Positions 46,054-55,170 of a DNA stretch of 64,000 nucleotides are shown in pieces. The stretch comes from Paracoccus litorisediminis (GTDB lineage Bacteria; Pseudomonadota; Alphaproteobacteria; Rhodobacterales; Rhodobacteraceae). The notes below the pieces were generated by a model. That model was given only the letters and a program-made list of their open reading frames with translations. It made no database searches and had not been told where the DNA came from. The stretch spans positions 1 through 64,000 of the forward strand of contig NZ_WMIG01000021.1 of assembly GCF_009711205.1 (NCBI RefSeq). Reading direction: 5' to 3'. A program made the position numbers and the translations under genes. Numbering within the stretch: the stretch's first letter is position 1; each line of letters opens with the position of its first letter.

Positions 46054-48108
46054 TCAGGCAAGATCCCTGAGCGAAGCCTCGCGGTCCCAATAGCGCAGGG
46101 TCGCGGCCTTGGGCAGTTTTGCAAGGTCGACGACGCCCGCGTCCGGCTTGACCCCAGCCCGATCCAGCAGCGCCATCGCACCCTCGTCATGGCCGATCGC
46201 CTTGAGATGGGCATAGGCATCCGCGACGAACCCCACCGCAGCGCTGTCCTGCGCCAAACGCCGGGCGGCATCTTCCGCCAACACCAGCGCGACCCCATCG
46301 AAAAGCCACGATGGCGAGCCGGCAAGCTGTCCGTCGGCCTTCATCTCGCCACCCTGCAGCGTCAACCCACCGACTTTCGGAGCGATGGTGAAGGGGGTGC
46401 CTCCGGCGTCTTTGACGGATTTGATCAAAGTCTCCAGCGCCGATTTGTGGGACCCCTCATCGAAAAGGATCCCGACCTTGCGCCCCTGCAGCGTGGCGTT
46501 CCACCGCTTCTGGATCGACAAGGCAGCGCTTGGCTCAAGGTCGATGGGCTCTTTCGCGGGTGGCGCGGCTTTCGGCAGATCCAGCGCCAACCCTTTGGCC
46601 ACGCGCTCGGCCAGAGCCTCATCGACATTGCGCAGCTGCGACAGGACCCGCAGGCGGATGTGATCAAGGGCCACCTTGGACAGTTCGAAGGTGATGGCAG
46701 AGGCGATATGGGCCTGCTCATTCTCGGTCTGCGATTTCCAGAACATGCGCGGCTGGCTGTAATGGTCGGCAAAGGTTTCCGAGCGGATGCGCAGCTTTTC
46801 GCCCTCGACCGGCTGCGGGGCCGAGCGGAACCCATCGGCGCTGGGGCGCGGGCCAGGGTCTTCGCCCGCCTCGTCCAGACTGTTCGGCTCGTAATTGGCG
46901 CGACCCTTGGGGATCTGCGTCTGCATCATCCCGTCGCGCATCATGTTTGCATAAGGGCATTTCGGCGCATTCACCGGGATCTGGTGGAAATTCGTCGTGC
47001 CCAGCCGAGATTTCTGCGTGTCGAGATAGGAAAAGAGCCGCCCCTGCAAGAGCGGATCATCCGAGAAATCGATTCCCGGCACCACATTCGAGGGCAGAAA
47101 CGCCAATTGCTCATTCTCGGCGAAATGGTTGTCGGGATTGCGGTCCAGAACCATGCGGCCGATCACGCGCAGGGGCACGTCCTTCTCAGGGATAATCTTG
47201 GTCGCGTCGAGCACGTCATAGGGCAGGCTGTCGGCCAGCGCGGCATCGAAGCTTTGAATCGCGAGGTCATATTCGGGATAGTCGCCTGCGGCAATCGCCT
47301 CCCAAAGATCGCGGCGGTGATAGTCGTTATCCGCCCCTTGCAGCTTTGCGCTTTCGTCCCAGACCAGGGATTGCGTGCCCAGACGGGGCCGCCAATGGAA
47401 CTTGACGAAGCTTTCCACCCCCTCGGCATTGACCAGCTTGAAGGTATGGATGCCAAAACCCTCCATCATCCGGTAGCTGCGCGGGATGCCACGGTCGGAC
47501 ATCGCCCAAAGCACGGTATGCAGCGTCTCGGGCATCAGCGAAACGAAATCCCAGAAGGTGTCATGCGCCGAAGCGGCCTGCGGAAAGCCGCGATCCGCCT
47601 CCATCTTCACTGAATGGACCAGATCCGGAAATTTGAGCGCATCCTGGATGAAAAAGACCGGGATGTTGTTGCCGACAAGGTCCCAGTTCCCCTCATCGGT
47701 ATAGAATTTGGTGGCAAAGCCGCGCACGTCGCGGGGCGTATCGACCGAGCCCGCACCGCCCGCGACGGTAGAAAAGCGCACGATCACCTCGGTTCGCTTG
47801 CCCTTTTTCGCAAACAGGCTGGCGCGACTGAGTTCGGGGATCGGGTCGGAGCATTCGAAATACCCATGCGCCACCGAGCCACGGGCGTGGACGATGCGCT
47901 CGGGGATCCGCTCATGGTCGAAATGGAAGATCTTCTCGCGCAGGATGAAGTCTTCCAGAAGCGTCGGGCCGCGCGTCCCCGCCCGCAGGCTGTTCTGGTT
48001 GTCCGAGATCGGTGCGCCGTGATTGGTGGTCAGTTTCGGCGTGTCGCCGCGCCCGATCTGCTGGGTCTCGCCGCCTTCGCCGGTCGTTGGGTCATAGGGT
48101 TTAGCCAT
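46054..48108 (-). CDS. katE: Large-subunit (clade 2) catalase HPII
   Basis: A 684-residue monofunctional heme catalase, H2O2 to water and O2. The active-site His is in RIPERIVHARGSVAHG, the NADPH/heme region in FSTVAGGAGSVDTPRDVRGF, and the proximal Tyr in RLFSYLDTQKSRLG. The extra C-terminal flavodoxin/DJ-1-like domain (about 530-684) identifies the HPII type. ATG 48108 has AAGGAAA upstream. A perfect EcfG promoter 64 nt before the start makes it a likely general-stress gene. It heads an operon with an FAD oxidoreductase and ybdK. Confidence 0.96.
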   Translation of the reverse strand: MAKPYDPTTGEGGETQQIGRGDTPKLTTNHGAPISDNQNSLRAGTRGPTLLEDFILREKIFHFDHERIPERIVHARGSVAHGYFECSDPIPELSRASLFAKKGKRTEVIVRFSTVAGGAGSVDTPRDVRGFATKFYTDEGNWDLVGNNIPVFFIQDALKFPDLVHSVKMEADRGFPQAASAHDTFWDFVSLMPETLHTVLWAMSDRGIPRSYRMMEGFGIHTFKLVNAEGVESFVKFHWRPRLGTQSLVWDESAKLQGADNDYHRRDLWEAIAAGDYPEYDLAIQSFDAALADSLPYDVLDATKIIPEKDVPLRVIGRMVLDRNPDNHFAENEQLAFLPSNVVPGIDFSDDPLLQGRLFSYLDTQKSRLGTTNFHQIPVNAPKCPYANMMRDGMMQTQIPKGRANYEPNSLDEAGEDPGPRPSADGFRSAPQPVEGEKLRIRSETFADHYSQPRMFWKSQTENEQAHIASAITFELSKVALDHIRLRVLSQLRNVDEALAERVAKGLALDLPKAAPPAKEPIDLEPSAALSIQKRWNATLQGRKVGILFDEGSHKSALETLIKSVKDAGGTPFTIAPKVGGLTLQGGEMKADGQLAGSPSWLFDGVALVLAEDAARRLAQDSAAVGFVADAYAHLKAIGHDEGAMALLDRAGVKPDAGVVDLAKLPKAATLRYWDREASLRDLA

Positions 48109-48171
48109 TTTCCTTGCCTTCCGATCGTGGTGGGTAAGGGGCGAACATGGGCTCGCCCGGCTCTGAGCAAA

Positions 48172-48196
48172 AACGCCTGCCTTCTGGGGCGGTTCC
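48172..48196 (-). promoter_or_regulatory. EcfG general-stress promoter of katE (perfect match)
   Basis: The minus strand carries GGAAC (48196-48192), a 16-nt spacer and CGTT (48175-48172), the full consensus. It lies just after the stop of the upstream kinase gene and 64 nt before the katE ATG. Confidence 0.85.
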
Positions 48197-48202
48197 GGAA
48201 TT

Positions 48203-50047
48203 CTATGGGCGGATAACCGGGGTCGCAGAGGTTGGGCGGATAGCTGCCGCATGCATCAATTCGGTCAGGACCGGCAGCAGCGCCTCGGCGCGAAACGGCT
48301 TTTCGACGACCGGCACATGCTGGAAGCCCTGTGGCAGATGTTCCCGACCATAGCCCGAAACGAAGCAGAACGGAATCCGGTGGCGCGCCAGCGCCAAGGC
48401 AACATCATCGACCGGCTGGCCGGACAGATTGCCATCCAGCATCGCCACATCGATCTCCAGCGTCCCGATGACCTGCAGCGCCTGATCGATATTGCGGGCA
48501 ATATTTACGGATGCGCCTGCGGCCTTCAATTCATGGCTCATATCCAGCGCAACCAGCGGCTCGTCCTCGACCACCAGAACGCAGCACTGACCGAGGCTGC
48601 CGATCTTGCCCGCATCGGGGGCCGGCGCGGCCTGATTGTCGGCGCTTTGCTTGGGCGAGGCAGCGCCAAGCGGCAGGGAAATTGTCCAGATGACGCCACT
48701 TTCATGCCATTCGGCCTTGACCATATTGTCATCGCCGCCGGCGCTGGCATGGATCAGAGTCATGCCGAAGCCCTTGTGTTCAGGCGGGCTGACAGCGGGT
48801 CCGCCACGCTCCTCCCATCGCAGAACGAGGCAGGCTTCGCCTTGATGCCAGCTCAGATCAATGATGCCGTTTGGGGTCGAAAGCGCCCCGTATTTTGCCG
48901 CATTGGTGCCCAACTCATGCAGGCTCAGGGCAAGGCGAAGGGTGTTTTCTGGCGAGAGTTGGACCTTGGGACCATGACGCGTGAGTCGCAATGGATCAAG
49001 CGTGCCCGCGCGTATCTGCTCGTCGATCAGCTGATCAAGCGGGGCACTCGTCCAAGTCACGTCCGAAAGGATGGAATGTGCCCGTGACAAGGCCTGCAAC
49101 CGACCGATGAATCCCTGTTCAAACCCGTCGAGGCTCTTGGCCTGTCGTAGGGTTTGCCGCGCAATGGCCTGGACATTGGCGAGCGTATTCTTGATGCGAT
49201 GGTTGAGTTCACCGATGAGCAGGCTGCGCATCTCTTCCGCGCGTTGGCGCTCTGTCACGTCGAGCACTTGCAGCGAAAGCGAGAGATTTCCGTCGGAAGG
49301 ATCGCGCAGGATCGAGCCAAAAACCTCGCAATGGATCATGTCTCCATCCGGTCGGCTGACCCGGGCTTCGGTTTTATGCCGCCCCTCGCTCGTGCCGTTT
49401 TGGACCCAGGATCGCAACACCGCCGTTGCCTCTGGCGCAAGCCAGCCCTGTTCGCCGATCACACGACCGAGCATCTGATCGGCGCCCACACCAAACATCC
49501 GCTCGGCCCCCTGCGACCAGCTTCGGATCGTCAAGCGGCAGTCGCATTCCACGAGGGCCAAAGGTGAATTATCGGCATGGGCCTTGAGGCGTGAGATCGC
49601 GGCATCGCGGTGATGGGCCAAAACGCGCAACTCGTCGCGCTGACGCTCCAATTCGCGCGCTTGCCGGCCTATCATGAAAAAGACATCGGCCTTGGATTGC
49701 AATATGACCGGATCGATTGGCTTAAAAATGTAATCGAGCGCGCCGACCTCAAAGCCCTTGAAGCGACGGCGTTCATCACGATCCGCTGCCGTCACGAAGA
49801 TGATCGGAATCTGGCGGGTACGCTCGGAGCCGCGCATCAGTTCGGCCAGTTCAAAACCGTCGGTCTCGGGCATCTGCACGTCGAGAAAGGCCAGCGCGTA
49901 ATCATGCACCAACATCAATTCCAGCGCCTCGGCGGCAGAACCCGCGAAATCCACCCGCAGACCGTCACGGCGCAACAGCGCCTCCAGCGCGATCATGTTC
50001 TCCCGGATGTCGTCGACAATAAGGAAACGGATCGGATTATCGGGCAT
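48203..50047 (-). CDS. HWE histidine kinase: receiver-PAS-HWE-receiver
   Basis: A 614-residue cytoplasmic hybrid kinase. Domains: receiver (about 5-125, FLIVDDIRENMIALEALLRR, Asp in ALAFLDVQMPETDG), PAS (about 150-275), HWE/HisKA_2 kinase (ELNHRIKNTLANVQAIARQT; HELGTNAAKYGAL; WEERGG), and a second receiver (about 490-605, CVLVVEDEPLVALDM, FCFVSGYG). HWE kinases of this kind are the usual phosphate donors to PhyR in alphaproteobacteria. ATG 50047, with AGGAG upstream, overlaps the cheR end by 11 bp, so it is the third gene of the operon driven from about 54.2 kb. The stimulus is unknown. Confidence 0.9.
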   Translation of the reverse strand: MPDNPIRFLIVDDIRENMIALEALLRRDGLRVDFAGSAAEALELMLVHDYALAFLDVQMPETDGFELAELMRGSERTRQIPIIFVTAADRDERRRFKGFEVGALDYIFKPIDPVILQSKADVFFMIGRQARELERQRDELRVLAHHRDAAISRLKAHADNSPLALVECDCRLTIRSWSQGAERMFGVGADQMLGRVIGEQGWLAPEATAVLRSWVQNGTSEGRHKTEARVSRPDGDMIHCEVFGSILRDPSDGNLSLSLQVLDVTERQRAEEMRSLLIGELNHRIKNTLANVQAIARQTLRQAKSLDGFEQGFIGRLQALSRAHSILSDVTWTSAPLDQLIDEQIRAGTLDPLRLTRHGPKVQLSPENTLRLALSLHELGTNAAKYGALSTPNGIIDLSWHQGEACLVLRWEERGGPAVSPPEHKGFGMTLIHASAGGDDNMVKAEWHESGVIWTISLPLGAASPKQSADNQAAPAPDAGKIGSLGQCCVLVVEDEPLVALDMSHELKAAGASVNIARNIDQALQVIGTLEIDVAMLDGNLSGQPVDDVALALARHRIPFCFVSGYGREHLPQGFQHVPVVEKPFRAEALLPVLTELMHAAAIRPTSATPVIRP

Positions 50048-50900
50048 GGGAGAACTCCTGTGAGGCGGTGCGGCGCCAGATGCGCTCTTTTTCGTTGAAA
50101 TCGGCAAACAAGGCTGCCTGATCCGAGAAACGCAATGTCTCATGCGCCCCCAGACCCAGGAAGCCGCCACGTACCAGAGAATCCGCAAACAGGCGGAAGA
50201 CCCGGTTTTGCAATGTCTCGTCGAAATAGATCAGGACGTTGCGGCAGGAGATCAGATGCATCTCCGAAAACACCTCATCGGTGGCCAGATCATGCTCGCT
50301 GAACACGACACGGCTGCGCAGATTGCGGTCAAAGGCCGCGCGTCCATAAGCGGCGGTGTAATGATCGGCCAGCGAGCCGCGCCCCCCGGCTTGCTGATAA
50401 TTCCGCGAGAACCCCGCCAGACGGCCGATCTCATAGACCCCTGATGATGCTTTGGCCAAGGCGCGGCGGTTGATCTCGGTCGCATAGAAAACCGTTCGGT
50501 CCAGCAGGCCCTCTTCATGGAAGAGGATCGCGAGGGAATATAGCTCCTCTCCATTCGCGCAACCCGCAACCCAGACCTTGAGCGAGGAATAGGTCCGAAG
50601 ATGCGGCAGAACTTCGCGGCGCAAAGCCGCGTAATAAGGCGGGTCGCGGAACAACTCGCTGACCTGAACCGTCATGGCATCGATCACGTCGGGCAGGACC
50701 GAGGGTTCATGCAGCAAGCGACGCTGTGCATCGGACAGGGTCTTGCAGCCCAGCCGCTCGCGCACAAAATCCGCGCGCCGGGCCAGAGACGCCCTGGAAT
50801 ACGCGCGGAAGTCATAATGGTAGCGCAGATGCAGGGCCTCAAGGAACAGATCGAGTTCGATCTGTTCCACCGGGTTGGTCCGGACAGCGCGCGGGCTCAT
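50037..50900 (-). CDS. cheR: CheR-type methyltransferase
   Basis: A 287-residue SAM-dependent glutamate methyltransferase of the CheR family. It has an N-terminal helical domain (DFRAYSRASLARRADFVRER), the motif KVWVAGCANGEELYSLAIL for SAM binding, FYATEINRRALAKASSGVY, and the C-terminal HLISCRNVLIYFDETLQNRV. It overlaps both neighbours (4 bp with the hybrid kinase, 11 bp with the HWE kinase), so the three are coupled. No chemoreceptors, CheB or CheA are present, so it probably belongs to a stress-signalling module rather than to chemotaxis. Its methylation target is unknown. Confidence 0.92.
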   Translation of the reverse strand: MSPRAVRTNPVEQIELDLFLEALHLRYHYDFRAYSRASLARRADFVRERLGCKTLSDAQRRLLHEPSVLPDVIDAMTVQVSELFRDPPYYAALRREVLPHLRTYSSLKVWVAGCANGEELYSLAILFHEEGLLDRTVFYATEINRRALAKASSGVYEIGRLAGFSRNYQQAGGRGSLADHYTAAYGRAAFDRNLRSRVVFSEHDLATDEVFSEMHLISCRNVLIYFDETLQNRVFRLFADSLVRGGFLGLGAHETLRFSDQAALFADFNEKERIWRRTASQEFSHAR

Positions 50901-53900
50901 CGCGGCATCCAGACCCGGGCCAGTGACAATAGCTTGCCGACCTCGATGGGCTTGGCGAGATAGTCATTGGCCCCTGCGGCGAGGCATTGCGCCTGATCAT
51001 CGGCCCTGGCTTTCGCGGTCAGCATGATGATCGGCAGCGAGCGCCAGCGATCAAGCTTGCGTATCTCGCGCGTGGCGGTCAACCCGTCCATTTCCGGCAT
51101 CATTACATCCATTAGCACGAGATCGATCGAGGGCAGACCGCCATCCGCAACCTGTCCCAGAAGCTCGAGCGCCTCGCGGCCATTGCGGGCGATCTGCACC
51201 TCGACGCCATGCGGCTCGAAGATGCCTGTCAGGGCGTAGACATTGCGGATATCGTCCTCGACAACCAGAATGCGACGACCTTCGAGCAGATTGTCCCGGC
51301 TCAGCGAGACCGTCAGCATTTCGCGCTGGCGCGGCGGCAGGTCAGAGACGACCTGATGCAGGAATAACGAGACCTCGTCGATCAGCCTCTCGGGAGATTT
51401 GGCCCCTTTGATGATGATCGATTTGGAATAGCGCCGAAGTTGCAGTTCTTCATTCTGGCTAAGCGCGCGGGCAGTGTAGATGATCACCGGTGGGAAAGAC
51501 GCCGCCTCATTGCGGTGAAGTTCCTGCAGCAACTCGAAACCCGAAGCGTCGGGAAGGGTCATGTCCAAAACGATGCAGTCGAAGGTTTGCTCGCAACATG
51601 CGATCAGCGCCTCCTCTGCGGTCGTGGCTCCCACGGTCTCGACGAGGTCATTGCTCAACAATGCCTTGAGGCCATCAAGCTGCGCCGGATCATCCTCGAC
51701 GATCAGGACACGGCGCAGGGACTGCTGCGTGGAATTGCCCAGCTTGCCGATGACGGTGCTCAAGGCGGCGCGATCGACCGGCTTGATGAGATAGCTCATC
51801 GCGCCTTGCGACATCGCCTCGCGCGAATAGTCGTTGGCCGAAACGACATGGACGGGAATATGCCGGGTTGCGATATCGCGCTTGAGACGGTCCAGCACCG
51901 ACAGTCCGGTATGATCTGGCAGGCCCATATCGAGGACGATGCCCTGCGGCAGGAAACGCTGCGCGGCACGCACGGCATCATCCGCCGTGCCGACCACTAC
52001 CGCCCGAAAACCCAGTTCCCGCGTCAGGTCAAGCAGCAGCCGCGCAAAGGCGATATCGTCCTCGACCAGCAAGATGACCCGATCACCCGTCTCGATGGCA
52101 TCGCGGTCATCGACAATATCCCCCAGCGTGGCCGTTTCGAGCTCGATGGCGTCGGCCTGAAGCCGCGGGGGAGTGTCGATTTTTACCGGCAGCGGTTCGG
52201 CACTGCGCGGTGCGGCCTCTCCGACCGGCGCGATGTCGCGTGGCAAGGTCAGGGTGAAGGTGCTGCCCTGACCGGGGCTGCTTTCCACGGTGATCCGCCC
52301 GCGCAGCAATTCGGCCAGCTCGCGCGAGATCGAGAGCCCCAATCCGGTCCCGCCATATCTGCGCGAGATGGTTCCATCGGCCTGACGGAAGGCCTCGAAT
52401 ATGCTCTCTTGTTCGGAGGCGGCGATTCCGATCCCGCTGTCTTCCACGGCGAAGCAGGTCTCGCCACCCCGTTCGTCCACACGGATGGTGATGTGTCCGC
52501 GTTCCGTGAATTTGAGTGCGTTCGACAGGAAATTGCGCAAGATCTGATCCAGTCGCGCCGGATCGGTGCGGAACTCGGCCAGATCGGAATGGATATCGAC
52601 GCGCAGTTCCAGCCCCTTGCTGCGCGCCTGATCCTCGAATTTTCGTACCAAGCCCCGGGCCACGCCCGCCGGGGACAAGGTCTCGACGTTGATATCGAGC
52701 TTGCCAGCTTCGATCTTGGCCAGATCCAGAATGTCATTGATCAACGCCAGCAGATCCCGGCCAGAACTCTCGATCGTATCGGCCCAGCGAACCTGTTCGT
52801 CGGATAGATTATGTTCGCGATTATCCGCCAGCAGGCGGGCCATGATCAGCAAGGCGTTGAGCGGCGTGCGCAACTCATGCGACATATTGGCGACGAATTC
52901 GGATTTGTAGCGGCTTTCCTTGGCCAGTGTTTCCGCCTGTCCGACCAGTTGCCGACGCGAGCGCGCCAAGGCATCGCGCTGCTCTTCCAGTTGCTGGGTC
53001 TGGCTTTCGAGCTGCGCGTTTTGCTGCTCAAGCTCGGCTTGCTGGGCTGAAAGCCTGCGCTCGCTGTCCTGCAGCGCGCGGGTCTGTTCTTCGAGTTCCT
53101 CGTTCGTGGCAGCCAGCTCTTCAGTATGGCTGCGAAGCTCTTCCGCCTGCCGTCGGGTTTCTTCCAAAAGCTCGCGCAGATTGGCGCGGTAATGCGCCGA
53201 TGTCAGGGCAATGCCGACGCGTTCGCCGATCCGCTCCAGCAAATCGCTGACCGCCTTGCCGGGCGCGACATCAAATCCCAACTCGATCACGCCATTGACC
53301 TGTCCGGCATCATGAAGCGGCACGATCACCGAATGAGCGGCGCGTCCGCGCAGCAGTCCCGAGCCCCAGCCCAAGGCATTCCCGCTTTCCGCGACCAGCG
53401 AAAGTACCCGGTTTTCGCCTATCGCGCGCCATAAATGGCCTTGGCCGCGCGCGATCTTGTCGCAGGCCCCGCTGTCCAGAAGTCCCCAATCCGCAATCGG
53501 TTCAAGAACATCACCCTCGCGGGCATAGGCGATGGCTGCGCGGGGACCCAGGGCATTGGCAAGCGTACGGAGGGAATTCTCTCCCAAGGATTCGACCGAT
53601 TGTTCACCCTGCAACGCCTCGCCCATTGCCACCTCATTGCGTTGCAGCCATTCAGAGCGGCTGAGCGCGAGGCGACTGCGGATCAAGACATGGCCCAAGC
53701 CCCCCAGAAGCAGGGTGACGAGGCCGGCAAGAACGCGGTTGGGCAGTGCGACTGCAGAATCGACGCCGACATCCGCAAGCTTGAAGCCGATCGCAATCAG
53801 AACCGTCAGGCCCGCGGCCACGGCAGGCGGAAGAAACGGGCGGCTGGACAGATAGGTCAAGGCCAGCGGCAGAAGGTAGATCAGCCAGATTGCCGTGCCG

Positions 53901-53986
53901 AGGGGAAAAATATTGTCGAGAACGAAAACGACGGCGGTCGCGACAAGGATCAGGGTCAGGATTAGGGATTCAGGCAGGGATTTCAC
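50897..53986 (-). CDS. Membrane hybrid histidine kinase with three receivers
   Basis: A 1029-residue sensor. In order: four to five membrane helices (about 1-105), a GAF-like domain (about 120-265), a long Glu/Gln-rich coiled coil (about 265-360), HisKA (FVANMSHELRTPLNALLIMA), HATPase (FLSNALKFTERGHITIRV; GTGLGLSISRELAELL), then three receivers (about 640-760 VILLVEDDIAFARLL; 770-890 VLIVEDDPAQLDGL; 905-1025 ILVVEDDIRNVYAL). The architecture resembles stress kinases that travel with CheR and HWE kinases. It heads the operon; a perfect EcfG promoter lies 224 nt upstream of ATG 53986. Signal unknown. Confidence 0.93.
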   Translation of the reverse strand: MKSLPESLILTLILVATAVVFVLDNIFPLGTAIWLIYLLPLALTYLSSRPFLPPAVAAGLTVLIAIGFKLADVGVDSAVALPNRVLAGLVTLLLGGLGHVLIRSRLALSRSEWLQRNEVAMGEALQGEQSVESLGENSLRTLANALGPRAAIAYAREGDVLEPIADWGLLDSGACDKIARGQGHLWRAIGENRVLSLVAESGNALGWGSGLLRGRAAHSVIVPLHDAGQVNGVIELGFDVAPGKAVSDLLERIGERVGIALTSAHYRANLRELLEETRRQAEELRSHTEELAATNEELEEQTRALQDSERRLSAQQAELEQQNAQLESQTQQLEEQRDALARSRRQLVGQAETLAKESRYKSEFVANMSHELRTPLNALLIMARLLADNREHNLSDEQVRWADTIESSGRDLLALINDILDLAKIEAGKLDINVETLSPAGVARGLVRKFEDQARSKGLELRVDIHSDLAEFRTDPARLDQILRNFLSNALKFTERGHITIRVDERGGETCFAVEDSGIGIAASEQESIFEAFRQADGTISRRYGGTGLGLSISRELAELLRGRITVESSPGQGSTFTLTLPRDIAPVGEAAPRSAEPLPVKIDTPPRLQADAIELETATLGDIVDDRDAIETGDRVILLVEDDIAFARLLLDLTRELGFRAVVVGTADDAVRAAQRFLPQGIVLDMGLPDHTGLSVLDRLKRDIATRHIPVHVVSANDYSREAMSQGAMSYLIKPVDRAALSTVIGKLGNSTQQSLRRVLIVEDDPAQLDGLKALLSNDLVETVGATTAEEALIACCEQTFDCIVLDMTLPDASGFELLQELHRNEAASFPPVIIYTARALSQNEELQLRRYSKSIIIKGAKSPERLIDEVSLFLHQVVSDLPPRQREMLTVSLSRDNLLEGRRILVVEDDIRNVYALTGIFEPHGVEVQIARNGREALELLGQVADGGLPSIDLVLMDVMMPEMDGLTATREIRKLDRWRSLPIIMLTAKARADDQAQCLAAGANDYLAKPIEVGKLLSLARVWMPR

Positions 53987-54209
53987 GCAGCTTGGGCCTT
54001 CTCAGTTCAAAATCTTGGCCACCTGCTGACAGAATTGCTCCGGGTTTGCCATTTTTGCATGCAATGGGCGACGTACCGTCACAATTGCGCCCAACCTCGC
54101 CCAGCCGAGTCTTTCGCTGACATCCGATCCGGCCTTGCGTCGTCGCAGACCGGATCCTCATGGCTGTCATGTCTTGTCTTCTCTCAGGATCGCTCGAATT
54201 GCCAAAGAG

Positions 54210-54234
54210 AACGCCACCTGTCCGCGAGGGTTCC
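54210..54234 (-). promoter_or_regulatory. EcfG general-stress promoter of the kinase-cheR operon (perfect match)
   Basis: The minus strand carries GGAAC (54234-54230), a 16-nt spacer and CGTT (54213-54210). It is 224 nt before the hybrid kinase ATG, with a 66-codon frame (54170-53970) of doubtful coding value between them. Confidence 0.8.
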
Positions 54235-54274
54235 CCGACGGCCTTAATCGATCAGCATTTGCCCGCAGCGGGTT

Positions 54275-54748
54275 TCAAAAGGTGAGATGGAAATGATCGC
54301 CGATATCTGGATCCGCGCCGGTCAAGTTGGCTTTCGCGACCTGCATGAGAAAGCCCAAGCCCCCATTGGTCGATCAGATCTCGGCCTCGGAAAGATCAAG
54401 CCTGAGAAGCCGCAGATCCGGATCGTCCTTGCCTTCGTCGAACCAAGCGGCGGCGACGCGGTTCCAGATTTCATCAAGCTTGCCGCGGTCGGGTGACAGT
54501 TCGAGATGTCCCTCCATGCGCGTCCAGAGCTTGCCCGCGGCATCGCCGACGATATGCAGCGCCGGTTGTGCCCCGCCTTCGACCTCCGCCACCAGATCCG
54601 TGCCTTGCGCCGTGATGAACCATAATGCGCCCGCATCGCGATCGGCATAATGCGACATCGGCACCAGTTTCAGCTGCGCGCGGGTGCCGAGCATGCCGGC
54701 ATTGATGCTCTCAAGGCGCTTCCAGAACAGATCCTTTTCAATCGGCAT
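54275..54748 (-). pseudogene. PPOX-fold general stress protein with internal UGA
   Basis: A 157-codon gene of the pyridoxamine-5'-phosphate-oxidase-fold 'general stress protein 26' group. It runs LFWKRLESINAGMLGTRAQ, GALWFITAQGTDLVAEV, then DLSEAEI followed by TGA (codon 125) where relatives have Trp (EIWSTNGGLGFLMQVAKANL), and continues to TGADPDIGDHFHLTF with its own stop at 54275. One TGG-to-TGA change explains the break. The truncated 124-residue product would lack the last strand and helix. ATG 54748 has AAGGAAA upstream. An opal readthrough or sequence error is possible. Confidence 0.83.
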
Positions 54749-54767
54749 GGGCTTTTCCTTTTCTTAT

Positions 54768-54951
54768 GGAACCGGTGCAATTCACGCCAGGGTCGAGCAC
54801 ACGATCTTGCCGGCGGCCCAGCTTGGCGGCCCAGCGTTTTCGGTAGGCGTCCTCCCATTTCCGGATTTCATCGGTGGTAAATGCCGTGACCCGCAGAGGA
54901 TTTCTCTTGCTCGTGGCGGAAATAGGTCAGTCGGTCGATGAAGGGGCTCAT
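54768..54951 (-). pseudogene. narG: Remnant of respiratory nitrate reductase alpha subunit (narG 5' end)
   Basis: The minus strand from ATG 54951 (GAGGAG upstream) reads MSPFIDRLTYFRHEQEKSSA and GHGI, then shifts frame to TDEIRKWEDAYRKRW, then reaches a CSTLA/VNCTGS segment in further frames. This follows the NarG N-terminus (DRLTFF, WEDAYRxRW, IVRSTHGVNCTGS) for about 55-60 codons and stops there, 20 nt before the PPOX gene. Several frameshifts and loss of the remaining roughly 1200 codons show it is a fossil of a deleted nar operon. Confidence 0.75.
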
Positions 54952-55096
54952 TCCGCTACTCCTCGAACGAAGGTTGGCCTTCACGCTGCGAAGCCACGGC
55001 ACCGATAGCTCTCGCAGACAGTCCGGAAGGCTGTTGAACCGGGAGGGGGCGAAAATGTTTCAGCGGTTGCGAAAAAAACGCTCTCGCAAAGCCGCT

Positions 55097-55121
55097 GGAA
55101 CAAAGCACGGCTCGCACTGTT
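55097..55121 (+). promoter_or_regulatory. EcfG-type promoter of the DUF421 operon
   Basis: GGAAC (55097-55101), a 16-nt spacer and TGTT (55118-55121), one transition from CGTT, ending 50 nt before the TTG start at 55171. Confidence 0.6.
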
Positions 55122-55170
55122 TCTTCCCTCGCCCGTTTCGCCGCGCATTTTTCCGCGAGGAGGCCCGATC

